Assembly (NCBI RefSeq): GCF_033118175.1 | Contig: NC_083685.1 | Span: forward strand, 120,722,501 to 120,786,500 | Length of the DNA: 64,000 bases | Direction of reading: 5' to 3' | From: Dama dama | Lineage: Eukaryota > Chordata > Mammalia > Artiodactyla > Cervidae | Notes under the pieces: generated by a model | Told to the model about the DNA's origin: nothing | Databases searched by the model: none | What the model saw: only the letters and a program-made list of their open reading frames with translations | Made by a program: the position numbers and the translations under genes | Shown: positions 27,301-39,300 of the stretch, piece by piece | How the letters are laid out: each line of letters begins with the position of its first letter | Numbering within the stretch: position 1 is the stretch's first letter

Positions 27301-30300
27301 CTGTGATACGCGAGGAGCAGCAAGAGTCAGAAGCGAGATGTCTTCACTCACATTACACATGTTCGGGGATGTAGGACCCACCGCTGACATCTCAGATCTC
27401 AGAAACATTCAAGTGTTTCCCCAAACTGGGATCTTTGGGAAAAGATGAAAGAGTCCAGGAGACTAGAGAAAGTTATATGTACCAGATTTTTCAAAGGCAC
27501 AGACTCTAGAAACTGTAGGCTGGTGTCTTGATGTGGGAGTTGTTACTGTGACGAAGGTGACCTGCTCGCAGCCTGGGGCACTCGCTCACCTTCATCTTAC
27601 CCCTCTGACGGCTGTTTCGTGAGCACGTGCTCCATGCAGGTGCCGCTGAAGGTGAGAGGGTTAACCAGAGGCCCTGCCTCCGTGGTCGCCATGCTCTTTC
27701 TCGGGAAAGGCAGACAAACCATGGGCTGGTGAGGAATGGGGTGGGGTGAAAGGCAAGTGGGCCTGGCAGGTCAGGAAGGAGAGCCGCCTGCGGGCCAGGA
27801 GGACAAAGGAGGCCTGTGGCCCTGGATGACCCAGAGATGGCAGGGCGGAGTTTGGTGGGGAGGCTCATCTCACTGATTCTTAAGCCCAAGCTCAGCCCAG
27901 GTGCAGCCCTGCCTCCCACCTGAGCTCCACAAGACACCAGGCTGTCCCCCAGGGCACTGAATGCTGCCTCTCAGGGGACCTGAATGGAGGCCGGTTCTAC
28001 AGCCACACCCAGAGGTTCCATCCACGGCCCTGCGATCAACGGGACCATCAATCTGTCCTCATCAGCGCTGAGAAGACGGAACACACTTCTCCCAGCCCAC
28101 CCTTCAAACCCCCCAAAAGCTGCAAAAATAGCAAAGCAGGTACCCACTCGCCCTCCACCAGGCTCCCCAGCTCTCTTCCCAACACACGTACATTATGTAC
28201 CACGCACGCACTTTTTGGCTGAACCATCCAAGACAGTAGTGAGCACTGTGGTGTGGCCAGCACGTCAGCTTCTTCAGCTGAAGATCATGACTTGTATGCA
28301 CCGGCCCGCAGCCATCCTGACCCAGGGAGGGTGGCCACCGACACAGACCCTTCTCCATCAGCGCCCACATCGCGGGGCCTGGTGCCCTGACATGCCACCG
28401 CCTGAGAGCTACTCCCCAGGCTGGGACCTCACACCCAGCTCTTCAGGTCTTTCTCTCAATAAATCAGTGCTCTGTTTATCTAAACGCTGCTCCGTGAGCA
28501 TCTGGAACAAGTCAGTCATAAACAGGCTAAATCACAGGTTACGAGGAATTAACCTCCAGCGGCACCAGAATTCTTATCTCTCCTCCAGGAGTCGGGAGTT
28601 TTCAGCCTCTTAAATCCAGAAGAGTCCTCTCCACTTGCATCTCTGACAACGCTGACATTTTTAAAGACAGTCTGCTTTTCTTTTTTTTGCAAAAAAAAAA
28701 AACATGTTCTTATAATCTGCAAATGACAAGAAGCTGAGGGGGAGTGTGGATCTGGGAGACTGGGAACAAGCCAGGATGGTGGGAGGGGTGGCCCTTGTCC
28801 CCAGGGTCTGGCTGTTCACAGGCCGGCATCTTTGCAGCTCCACTCCCCCTTCTGTGAGCCGAGGGGGCCAGACTCCACTTGAGGCCCCCTCCCAGGCCAC
28901 AGCACTAGGCTCCTTATCCCAAAGGAGTGAAGACAGGATTTCAGGAAGGATTTGAGTTCTCACCCACTTAAGCTTAAAAAAGAACATGTTTTTTTGCCAA
29001 AGCAACACAGGCCTGAGGAAACCAGTTTCGCACTGGCTCCCATGGAGACGGCCAGTGGCCTGAGCTGACCCCCAGCAAAGGTTAGCGACAGCATGGGATG
29101 AAGAAGCAGTCCTCACCTGGCTGCCAGACCCCAAGGCTGGGCACACTGCATGGAGGGCCAGTCCCCTCTCCACAACACTGTGACCGTCACAGGGGAGCAA
29201 TGCTTCCAGTATCAGTGTCCAGGGGGCAACCAGAGAAAATTCTAAAACCTGATTTACATGAGTAGGAGAAGGAGGCTGGGGCCCCATGGTGGGGGAGGTC
29301 ATAGAGGGCACTTCCCATCTCTGGAAAACACAGGCGGGCTGAGCCCTGGCTGGGGGGTAGGGAGGGAGTCCAATAACCACTATGGACGGGCCTCCCCAGG
29401 GACCCAGTGCCACACAGCAGAACCATCCCCCAGAGCACAGACCAGCCTCCACCCCACTGTGTGTCCACTGGGGATGGGGGATGTCCATCACGGGGCGACC
29501 AGGGGCTGACAGGCTCCAACAGTCTAGGCATCCCACGAAAAGGGCTCCAGGACTGGGCTGACCTGTCTCACTGGTTACGTGTACACATTTGTACCCCATC
29601 CCAGGATGAAATCAGTGAGACCACAGGTCTCTTGATTAGGAGGCTGGACTGGCAAAGCTCATGGCACAGTCCCCACCCCAGAGAAAGAGCCGGGCAAGTG
29701 TCTGCCCCCATCAGTAACAGTGACCTTGACAGCCAAGAAGCTGGGTGCCATCCATCTAGACATCAGAGGTCCCACCACACCCTCCTTCTTGAAGTGGGAG
29801 GATGGCAGGTGCAGTGGTTCAGGAACTGGGCAGCAAGACAGGACATCCTTCCGTGGAGCCCAGCCCTGGCAGGCAGGAGGGTACCACCCACCTGTGGTGC
29901 CCTTTCTCTTCAGCCTATGCCCTTCTTCCCTGGTGACCATGTCCGGCCTGGGCAGGGGTCCCGGCTGTGTGCTCTCTTCCTCACCACCCCACCCCATACC
30001 TGTGTCCTTCCCACCGAAAGAGGGCTGTGCCCGTCTCTGACCCTGGTCATGAGACGGGCCTTGCACAGGGCCCTGTGGACAAGAGCACAGGGTGGGGGGG
30101 TTCTTGGGAAGGCACAGTGTTGGGGTTCAGGGGAGCTAATGCAACAAGAAAGTGGGTATCTTCAGTAGCAATACGAATGTGGGGGACACTGATGAGGACC
30201 CGGCTCCCCAGCTGCCTGGACCTGGGCAATATCCAGTGATCCCAGACCACACTGGGCACTCCCAGCGCACGAGGCTTCTAGGACGGATCTGAACATGTGG

Positions 30301-33300
30301 GAAAGACAGGAATGTCCAACGCAGAATCCCTGCCCGTGTGGTTCCCTACGGGCTCCCTGGGTGGCTGCAGCCCGGAAGGCCAGTCCTGTAACCTGCTGCT
30401 CCCCGCCCCTAGCAGACGTCAAGCTGTGCCAACCCAGGACACGAGCACCTCAGCCAGAGGCAAGACCGAGACTGCAGGGCCGTGACTGCAACCACGGCCC
30501 TAACGTGTGTGCGCTCGGGTGCAGTGGGCGGGGTTGCTGGCGTTCCCTACCTCCTCCCAGGCAGAGCCCTAGGCCGGAGTAGTCCTCAGCAGCCCCAGAT
30601 TGTGCTCAGGGCACAGAGAAGGCCTCCGACCCTCCTTGGAGACCAGAACTCCAGCCCTGTCCTCCCAGAGCTGGATTTCAACCCGGCAAGCAGGAGGCAC
30701 CATCAGATGTACCTCTGGGTCACTGGCGGCGACGGAGGGGCCAAAACACTCATTTCTTGAGGATCTGTCATTCCAGAAGGAGCCGGAGCTTGCGGCCCCT
30801 GCCAGTGGCCAAGGGGCTCTGAGCCAAGGGGTCAGCTGCTCAAACTTGGCTGGGAGCACCCACCGCCTACTGAAGCCTTCTAAAGCAAATTTCCATAATG
30901 CTCAATTATTCTAGTGGCTTCCAGAATGGAAAGGCGCCTCTGAGAGCTAATTAGCATACGCCTGAACAAGGCACGAATATAGAGCTCTCGTTCCAGGAAG
31001 ACAGACAGCCAAGGGGCTGCGGGGATGTCGCGCCGGCTGTGGGAGCCACCAGGATGGGATGCGGAGCTTAGACAGCACCGGGGGACCCCTCTGGAATCAG
31101 CCACCAACCTCCCATCCTCCCTGCTGGCCTCAAAGCCGCCAGCTCCTCCCTGGGAGAAGCAGCGTTCCTCTCCTGCCTACAAAATGGCAAAACATGGCAG
31201 GTGGCCAGAGGGGTAACCAGGACAAAAATCAATGGCTGTTACCATGGTGATGACAGCGGACAGTGACCCTCCCTGACTGCCGCTCTGAAGCGGAGCAAGA
31301 CCAGATGGCTCCTTGAGGTCAGTGCTGTGTTCACAGCTGGACACCCGGGCACCAGGGTGTCGTGGAACAAGGTGCTGACCACACGTGGCCCAACCCTCCG
31401 GGCTGGCCTCCGCCCTACCTGCACTGGGTCAGTCTTGGACTGACATCAGCCTCTCTGGTAGTCTGCTCATATCTCAGAAGCTCAGGCCTGCCCCACACCT
31501 CCTGGAACCAGATATATATTTGAACGCATCCCCGGCCAATTCACATGCTCTCAGGCATCCACGGTCACACTCAGGGTTCTCAGGCTGGCCACTCAGGCCA
31601 GCTGGGGGTGCAGCTTCAAGGAATTGGATGATGGGAGGCTGTGGAGCACATGGGTTGAGCCTGGGCGACAGGGAGGCAGGAACTTCAGGTCAACCTGGCG
31701 TCCTCTCCCCTTGGTCCATGCAGATCCTGGTTGCACCAGGTCAACAAAGGATCAACAAAGGACCCCTCCCTCCTCACTCTCACCTGCAGGGTGGGGGGGC
31801 GGGGACTGCAGACTGAGCACACACTGCCGGCAGTACCTCAATTCGGGGGGAGACATGGTGCGGTCACAGGACTGGGGGCCCCCAGCGCCCTCCAGACACG
31901 CAGGCCCTTGAGTCAGACTGGCCAGGTCGGGAGAGACTTCATGCACGTGCTGCTGCACCTCGGTGGGCCTCCGGCTGCAGACCCTGGACAGGCCACACGT
32001 CCCCCCTCGGCAGGAACAAGGCCCAGGCCCGGTCCTCACAGACCCCGTCAGCCCCTCATCACCACCAGCATGAACGCGGCCGAGGGCCCCCTTCCCCTCC
32101 TCCCCAGCAGGACCCCCAGGAACCAGGTCAGAGGGCCCAGGGTCCCCCGCCTGTCTTCAGAAGACCCAGCCATGCACTGCTGTACCCTGCGGATGTCGCC
32201 ACCCCAGAGGGGGCCCTCGGACACCGAGGAAGCATGAAAACACGCTGAGCCATCTCTCCTGCTACAGCCAAAGCCACCGAGAACAGGCAGATCCAATTAA
32301 GATGTTTATTAATCCCTCCTGACACAGGCTTGAGCTGGCCCCATAAACCTCTCACCAGGGCGGGCAAAGTGGATACACTGGAGCCTCCAGCCCTTCACAC
32401 CCAGTATGTGAGTCCAGGAGGCCCTCACACTGCAGCCCCCCATCCCTGCTCACCCTCTCTGATCTGTCTAGCATCTACACAAAGTCGAGCACAGAGGCAG
32501 AGACACCACAAAAGTCCTGTCTGGTGTCAAGAGGCCTGAAGGAGGCCAAGAGAGCAGAGACCCTGATCCTGGGGTTCCGGGGACTGTGTGCCGGCCACTC
32601 CCCCTGGGGGTCAGGGAGAGCGCCTCCGTGTGCAGTGGTGTTCCAGCTGCGGAAGGGAGGTGAAGGCAGGATGCAGGTAAGACGCCCACTCCAGGCTGGC
32701 CTGGGGACGCCGTCCTGCACAGGGGCCTGTGGCCAGCATGGGACCACAGAGTGGGGTGACACGGTCCCGAGTGGGGACTCTCAGGGATGTGAAATGAACA
32801 CGGCTCCCACTGCAGGCTCTAATAAGTCCTCTAAGCGGCGTCTTGTCAGGAGGGTCCAGCAGTCACAATCATGTCCTGTTGTTAGGGTCTAACAGAAGGT
32901 GGATGTGATAGACTGTCACCCACCTGCAGAGGAGGCTGGGACACACTCAGGCTCCCCGGCCACGTGTGACCAGCTCTGCCTGACGTGGAAGGGACCATGA
33001 TATAGCCCGACAGCCTCCCGGAAGGCACAGAAGTCAACCTGGCAGGCAGCCCCCCAATGTGTGGATGGCCTGTGGTGCCATCTCAGAACCATCTCTGTGA
33101 ATGGAATCATCCGGCAATAGTCGTGAAGGTCCTTCGGGCCATATGGCCCCTGCATTGCAGTGACCTGCGTGCAGGGACTGGCCACCTCATGCCTCTAAGC
33201 ATGAGGCAGTCGTGGGAAAGTTGGCGGCATTAGCAGGAACCAAAAGAGGTAGCCGGGTCCCCACGGAGCAAGTCTCCAAAGGTGGCATGGGATGGCCCGC

Positions 33301-36300
33301 CTCTGTTCTTCACTTGCGCAGCCGGGCATGGACAGAAGCCAAACGCCCAGGGGAGTGTTCAGGCCACACCTTAATCCAGTGACTCACGGCCAAACCTGGC
33401 CCAGTTTCAGGTTCAGGGGAGCCACCTCCAACCTCGAGGCCCCGCCCAGCAGGGAGCTCCTGCCCTCTCCTGGGCACCGGGACAGATCTGGGTACTTAGG
33501 GCACCTGCAAGCATGAACACGCCTGGGTTCACAAACAAGCGGGTTCTTCAAAGGCAGAGAAAACAACAGAGGCCTCAGGAGATGGTGAGGGCCAAACAAA
33601 ACAGCTGCTCGGTCACTGGCCCTCAGCTGCACAGACGGACAAGATGGCCAGGGTGAGGCTCTGAGCACAGGCCCCGGACAGTGGCTCTGGAGGGATGGGC
33701 CCACTGTGAAACTCGGCCATACGCCGAGGCAACAGAGGGCTCTGGGCAGGCTGGGCCCTTCGCTGCAGATGACGGCCTCATGTCAGTGCTGCCAGCCAGG
33801 AAAGCCTAGAGTGCTCCTGGGGGTGTCACTTCAGCCTCCTGCACAGCCACAGGAGCTGGCTGACCCCCATCGTGCACAAACGATTCCAGCACAGAGCACC
33901 TGAGTCACCTGCCCACGTGGGCACCCTGTGCCCGCAGCCCAGGTGCACGGGGACCCTGGCCTCCACCTCCCACTCCTGCCCGTGCTGGGCTCAGCTCCAC
34001 TCTGCACAGTCGCTTTGGGGAGCGGAGCCAGGGGCCTGGCTGCAGACAGCTGCCCAGTGGGCAGGACGTGTTCAGGTGTGCCAGCTCCCTGGGGGCTGCT
34101 GCACATGGTGGCATGGCTGTCAGGGGGATGGGACGGCAGCCTCACCTGCACAAAGAACCAGATCAAGAGCCACGGTGGCACCCCAAGGAGCCAACACTGG
34201 GGAAGAAACCAGAAAGCAGGACATGCTGATTCTGCACAAGTGGACGTGAGGGTGGAAGAGAAGGCCTGGAAGCCAGCCTGTTCACTGCCTGGACTGGGGG
34301 ACGTGAGCTTTCAGGAGGGCCTGGGGACAGCACACGGAGGCTGGGTGGAGAAATGAGGAGGAGCCACTGTGCTCACCCCAGGGCATGGGTGAGATGCCAT
34401 ACCTGGCCTCTGCCAGCAGGGGACGGGCACTGGGGGGGTCCCCACCTGCTCTCTGACATGATTGAGGGACCCTGTTACTTAAAGCTTAAGGCAGTGGGAG
34501 AGCCTGGACGGCACACGGCAGTGCTGACAGCACCTAGGGCGGGATGGCTCCTGCACTGGCCCCCTTCAGGGCAAAAGGAGTTGACCTGGAGACCTGACCT
34601 CCCGGACCAGGCCCGGAGCCCACACCAGAGCACAGACCCACGCTCTGCCTCGGGCTCCCCACCACACTGGCATCTCAGGCTGCCCGTGTCGGGGGGGCGG
34701 GGAGAGGGGGGCACACCCACCCTGCTGTGACCAGCAAAGGGACACCTGCCCCCTCTACCCTGCGGCCTCCAGGCAGATGGGGAAGCAGGAGGATGAACAT
34801 TTTCACTTCCAGATCTCAGCAACCCCCTAATTCGTGATCTATGAGCTTGGAGCGTGAGCCTCCACAGAGCGCCGTGATTGGGGTCACCCTCTTGGCTCCC
34901 TGGCCTGGGGAAGGTGCAGGTCTGCACACGCTGGGGACTGGCCTAGAGCCTTGGACCCAGATAGCACATGCCCCCTGCCCTGAGCTGCCAGTGAGCCCCA
35001 TGAGCACAGAAAGCCGTGAGGAGAGGGAGCAGATGGGGCCTTGGACCCAAGTACACAGACCAGCAACATCATCCCCCGCTGCGGGAGGCCCCGGGCATGC
35101 CCGGACAGAACGGGGAGGGTGGCAGTCCAGGGACACGCCGACCGCAAGTGTGGGTGGCTGCCAGCCGGGGACAAGAGGGAGGTGAGGTGATGGGAAAGGC
35201 GGCCATCCCGGCACCCCGGCTAAGCCGCCTGCCTATCAAAGCCAATCCAAAGCCAGGTAGAGTGAGGATGAGAGGTTGTTTCTGCTGTGAGGTCTGCAAC
35301 TGCAGCCTCAGGCCACTTTCCCAGCCGCCAGACCAAAGGCCAAGCGGCCACTCGCTCTCCACAGGAAAGGGGAACAAAGGGACAGCGGCTGCCGCTCAGC
35401 TGCCACACAGCGACTGGGCTCTGACCTCTGACCTCCACGGGCCTCAGCCTTGCTCAGCGCAGGAGACCACACAGCAGAAGCCTCTGCCCCGGCGACGAGA
35501 GGTCCAGCCTTGGGGAGTACACGGTCGGCTGCCATGGTGGTGTTGAGGACTCTGTGCTGCTCAAGATCCTCACTCTATGCAGGAAGGACAGGGCCCAGGG
35601 CTCTCAGGGAGATCAGGGGGTTCGGTCCACTCAGGGTCAGCATGGCTGAATCCCACACCATCCTAGAAGGCTGCCAGCCCTGGGAGCAAAGCCTGAGCCC
35701 TACAGCTCCTGCCCTTCATGGGAAAGAAAAGGCAGGAAGAACCGGAAGAACGGGGCAGGGATTGGCAGAGAAAGGAGGGTGACTGGGGAGTGGCCAGGGT
35801 GTCTGCCACTGCTTGGCTGGCGATCCCTGACCCCACAGCTGCCAGGGGCCACACCCAGAGGGATCCCGGCGGGAAGCGAGCTGTGAGAAGGCAGACGAAG
35901 CCCCATCAAGATGACGTCTCTGGTCAGGAGCCTGGCACCCAGCCTGGGACGCTGCCAGTGCGAACAGAGCTCCCTCCAGGCCGCTGCCACACCTCGGCTG
36001 GAGCGCCGCTTCCCCGGAGGCTTCCCCTTGAGGGCTCTGGCTAGTCCCTGGGAAAGCAGAGGTCCCACACCTCTTCCCTCCCACCCAGGGGAGGAAGGTC
36101 TGCTGAGAAGAAAGTGGTCAGAAATGGAGCTTTTCCCCAGGGTTGCAGACAGGAAGGGCGGAGGAAAACGAAGTCAGCATGAAACAAAACAGACTGAAAA
36201 CGGGACTGGTGGGGACAGGGGTCCCCTCGCAAAGTTCAGCTCGTTGGGAAAACACAACTGCACGTAACTCGCAGTTTATGCACTTAGTAACACAGCTAGA

Positions 36301-39300
36301 AAACACGTAAAGCAAAAACCGTACAGAGAAACCAAGGAGCCCACCATCCTAGGGAGTAAGACGGACACCTCTTTTACTTACTAATTAGGAAGTGGAAGTA
36401 CTGAAGATCTGAACACAGTTAGGAACCTTGCATCCAGAATCAGAGACTAGTTGGGGGATATAAGTTCTCTTCAAACGTTACAGACATCTATAAACATGAG
36501 CCACATGCCAGACCAAACAGCCTGTCGATGAATGTCCACGATTCAGGATCATTTGGTCATCAGCACAGGCCCCCCTCCCTGGGGTCCTGATCAGCACTGG
36601 GGGAGGGGGAGCTCATACAGATGCCCAGGGCTGCAGGCAGAGCCAATGGGCCCAAAGAGCTGCAAAGAGAACATTTCCTAAGCGACAGTTTCACAAGGAT
36701 AGTGGCCAAAATGCACCAGCGTACCCCATCCCTGCCACATTACCGCCACGAGCAAAGGGTCCCAAATCTGAAAATCTCTACCATTTCTACCAGAGTCTTC
36801 AAGCAGGGAGCAGAAGTAAGCAGCACAGAAGGACCCAGAGTCCTTGGCTTTCTCAGGTCACTGCAGGGCAGCCCCAGTATAAGCATCCCCCTGGGCTGGA
36901 TTGTCCCCCCCGGTACACGGGTGCCCAGCATACCCCAAGCTATAACCAGGTGCAAACTGTCATCCTGCTGTGTCCAAGATGCTGGTCCTGGGTTGGTCTT
37001 CCCCTCCCGTCCAGGAGCCAGGTGGCCCAGAGCTGCTGCCTGGGCACCTGGGAGTGGGGTAGCCTGCAGGGTTGGACTCGCCCACACAGAGGAGGGCACG
37101 GGAGCAGAAGGCGGTGGTGCCCAGCCTCACTCAGATGGGAGCACTGTGGATCATCACGCGGGTCATGTGGGAGGACGGCGAGGCCAGGAAGGAGAGACCC
37201 AGGACATGGCTGTTGTGGAACCGCGTGAAGGTCACCTGCGGTGGTCCTGGTCAGCATCACGGTCCCGAGGACCAGCTCGCTCAGAGTGGCAGCCCCTCCC
37301 CATCCCCCGCCCTGGGGAATAACCTGGGCACTGGACAAGAGGACCGAGAAACACACTGTGTTCGTTACATGTTCATGAAATACTCTACAGCCGTGAAAGC
37401 ACAGCGCCTGCTGCTGCAGACAGGTGGATCCCAGCGCAGATATGACGAGCAGGCTGCACAAACCCAGCTTCCCAAGGGCGAAGCCCCACTCCCACCCTCA
37501 GTCTTGCTCCCTTCCTTGGCTCCAGACTTCCCCACTTCTCCCAGGGTGCCTCCTTCTTGTCCACCCTGCACTTGTGGACGTACCCTTGCTCCTGTCCTCC
37601 ACCCCTCCCGGTGCCCTTGCTGTCCTCAGGTCGGAGCTGCAGCTTAACCCCGGCCCCCGTTAACCTTCCCATGGTTCCAGAGGCCGCATGCCTCCTTCAC
37701 CCTTGGGATGCTCCGTTCTCCAGGCCCCCTGGGGCTCTCTCCCTCAACATACACGCTGGAGTGATATCTGGAAATTTCACAGAACCTACCCAAGGATAAG
37801 GACCCCAAAAGCTTCCAGAAGGGGGAAAACAGAAAACTCGCATTAAAAAAAAAAAAATGAGCCACCAAGACACTGAAGACAGCAACACTGGGAGTCAGAG
37901 GAAAGGAAGTGATGCCTTCCAACTCTGAGGGGTGTGAACTTCCACCTGGAATTCTAAGCCATTAGCGTGAGACAGAGAAACATCCACAGACAGACATGAG
38001 TTCAGAAATATGTTTCCCCTTTTCCTGCTGAGGAACCACTAAAAGGAAGGATGGTCGCCCTAACTGAGGAAGTAAGACAGGACCCAGGACGCAGAAAACG
38101 CAGTCCCAGGCTGGAGAAGGGTGGTCCATGCATGCACAGCCCAGCCACTGGCCCTGGGGGTGTGGGGGGCGCCAGGAGGCAGGTTTCAAGACGGGGAGAA
38201 GCAGCCAGGTTAACAGGACCACTGCCAGCTGGGAGGAACCCCAGAGTGCAGTCTCAGGTTTGGGACTGAGTTCATTATTGCAAACTGACAACTATGCAAA
38301 TGAAGGCAGGTAGTTATTAACTCTAGGAAAAACAAAGCTGTCAAAATAGTAATGAAAACCTATGGACCATAGTTCAGGAAAAAAAAATATCACTCAGCTG
38401 GACTTCATTAAAACTAAACATTTCTGTTCTAAAACTACTGTGACAAAAATGAAAGGCCAACGAGTCTGGGAGAAAATATTTGCAAAGTGTATCTGAAAGA
38501 GCTGCTGCTAAGTTGCCTCAGTCGTGTCCGACTCTGTGCAACCCCATAGACGGCAGCCCATCAGGTTCCGCCGAGTACTTCTACCTAAAACACTCAATCA
38601 GAAGACAAAACCCCAACCAAAACAAGGGCACAAAGACCTGAAGAGACATTTCACCGAAGATGATAAACAGCAAACAGCACATGAAAAGATGCCCGAAGTC
38701 ATTAGTTCATAGATATGGAAATGCCCCAAACTGGAAACCACCCAGATGTCTGTCAACAGAAGAACGTATAAACAACAGGGCATGTCCACACAGCGGAAAC
38801 TACTCGTCGTGAAGGCAGGATGGTCTGGAGGTGTGTGTAACACTGGGATGACTTTCAAAACAATCATGAGATAAAAGAGGCCAAACTCAAGAGAGCACAG
38901 CACACACTACACAGGTCAATTTATAGAAACTCCAGCAAATGCACGCCACGTCTCAGGGCAGAACGCACGACAGTGGTTGTCTGGAATGGGGCGGGCATGG
39001 AGGGAGAGAGGCAGGAGGTTTTCTCCGGGGCTGATCACTACCTGGGCAGGTGTGTGCTACCTGGGCAGGTGTGCACTCATGTCTGTCTCATCAGGCTTCC
39101 ATTTCAGACCTGCTGTCTGCTGTGCTGTGGGCAGACTGTTCTGAGCTGAGGGCTCCGGCCAGCACCGTACAAAGGCTATATTGGGCACTGATTAAAGCAA
39201 AAGTCGTCATTGTTCTCTTGGGTGGGGAGAGAGGAGTAATATAAAAACACTAAATCCAAATCCTCTAGAAAAAGATTCATTAAATAATGTCCAAAATTAA

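Noticed and set aside
28661..29599. 312-codon minus-strand open frame with hydrophobic stretches
   Set aside because: No family recognised and no start context or splice support. It contains homopolymer-coded Phe and Lys runs.
36621..37322. 233-codon plus-strand open frame in intron 3
   Set aside because: The early part reads a little like a real protein, but the rest is repetitive Gly/Glu/Pro sequence typical of GC-rich DNA. No homology recognised and no retrocopy features such as a poly(A) tail.
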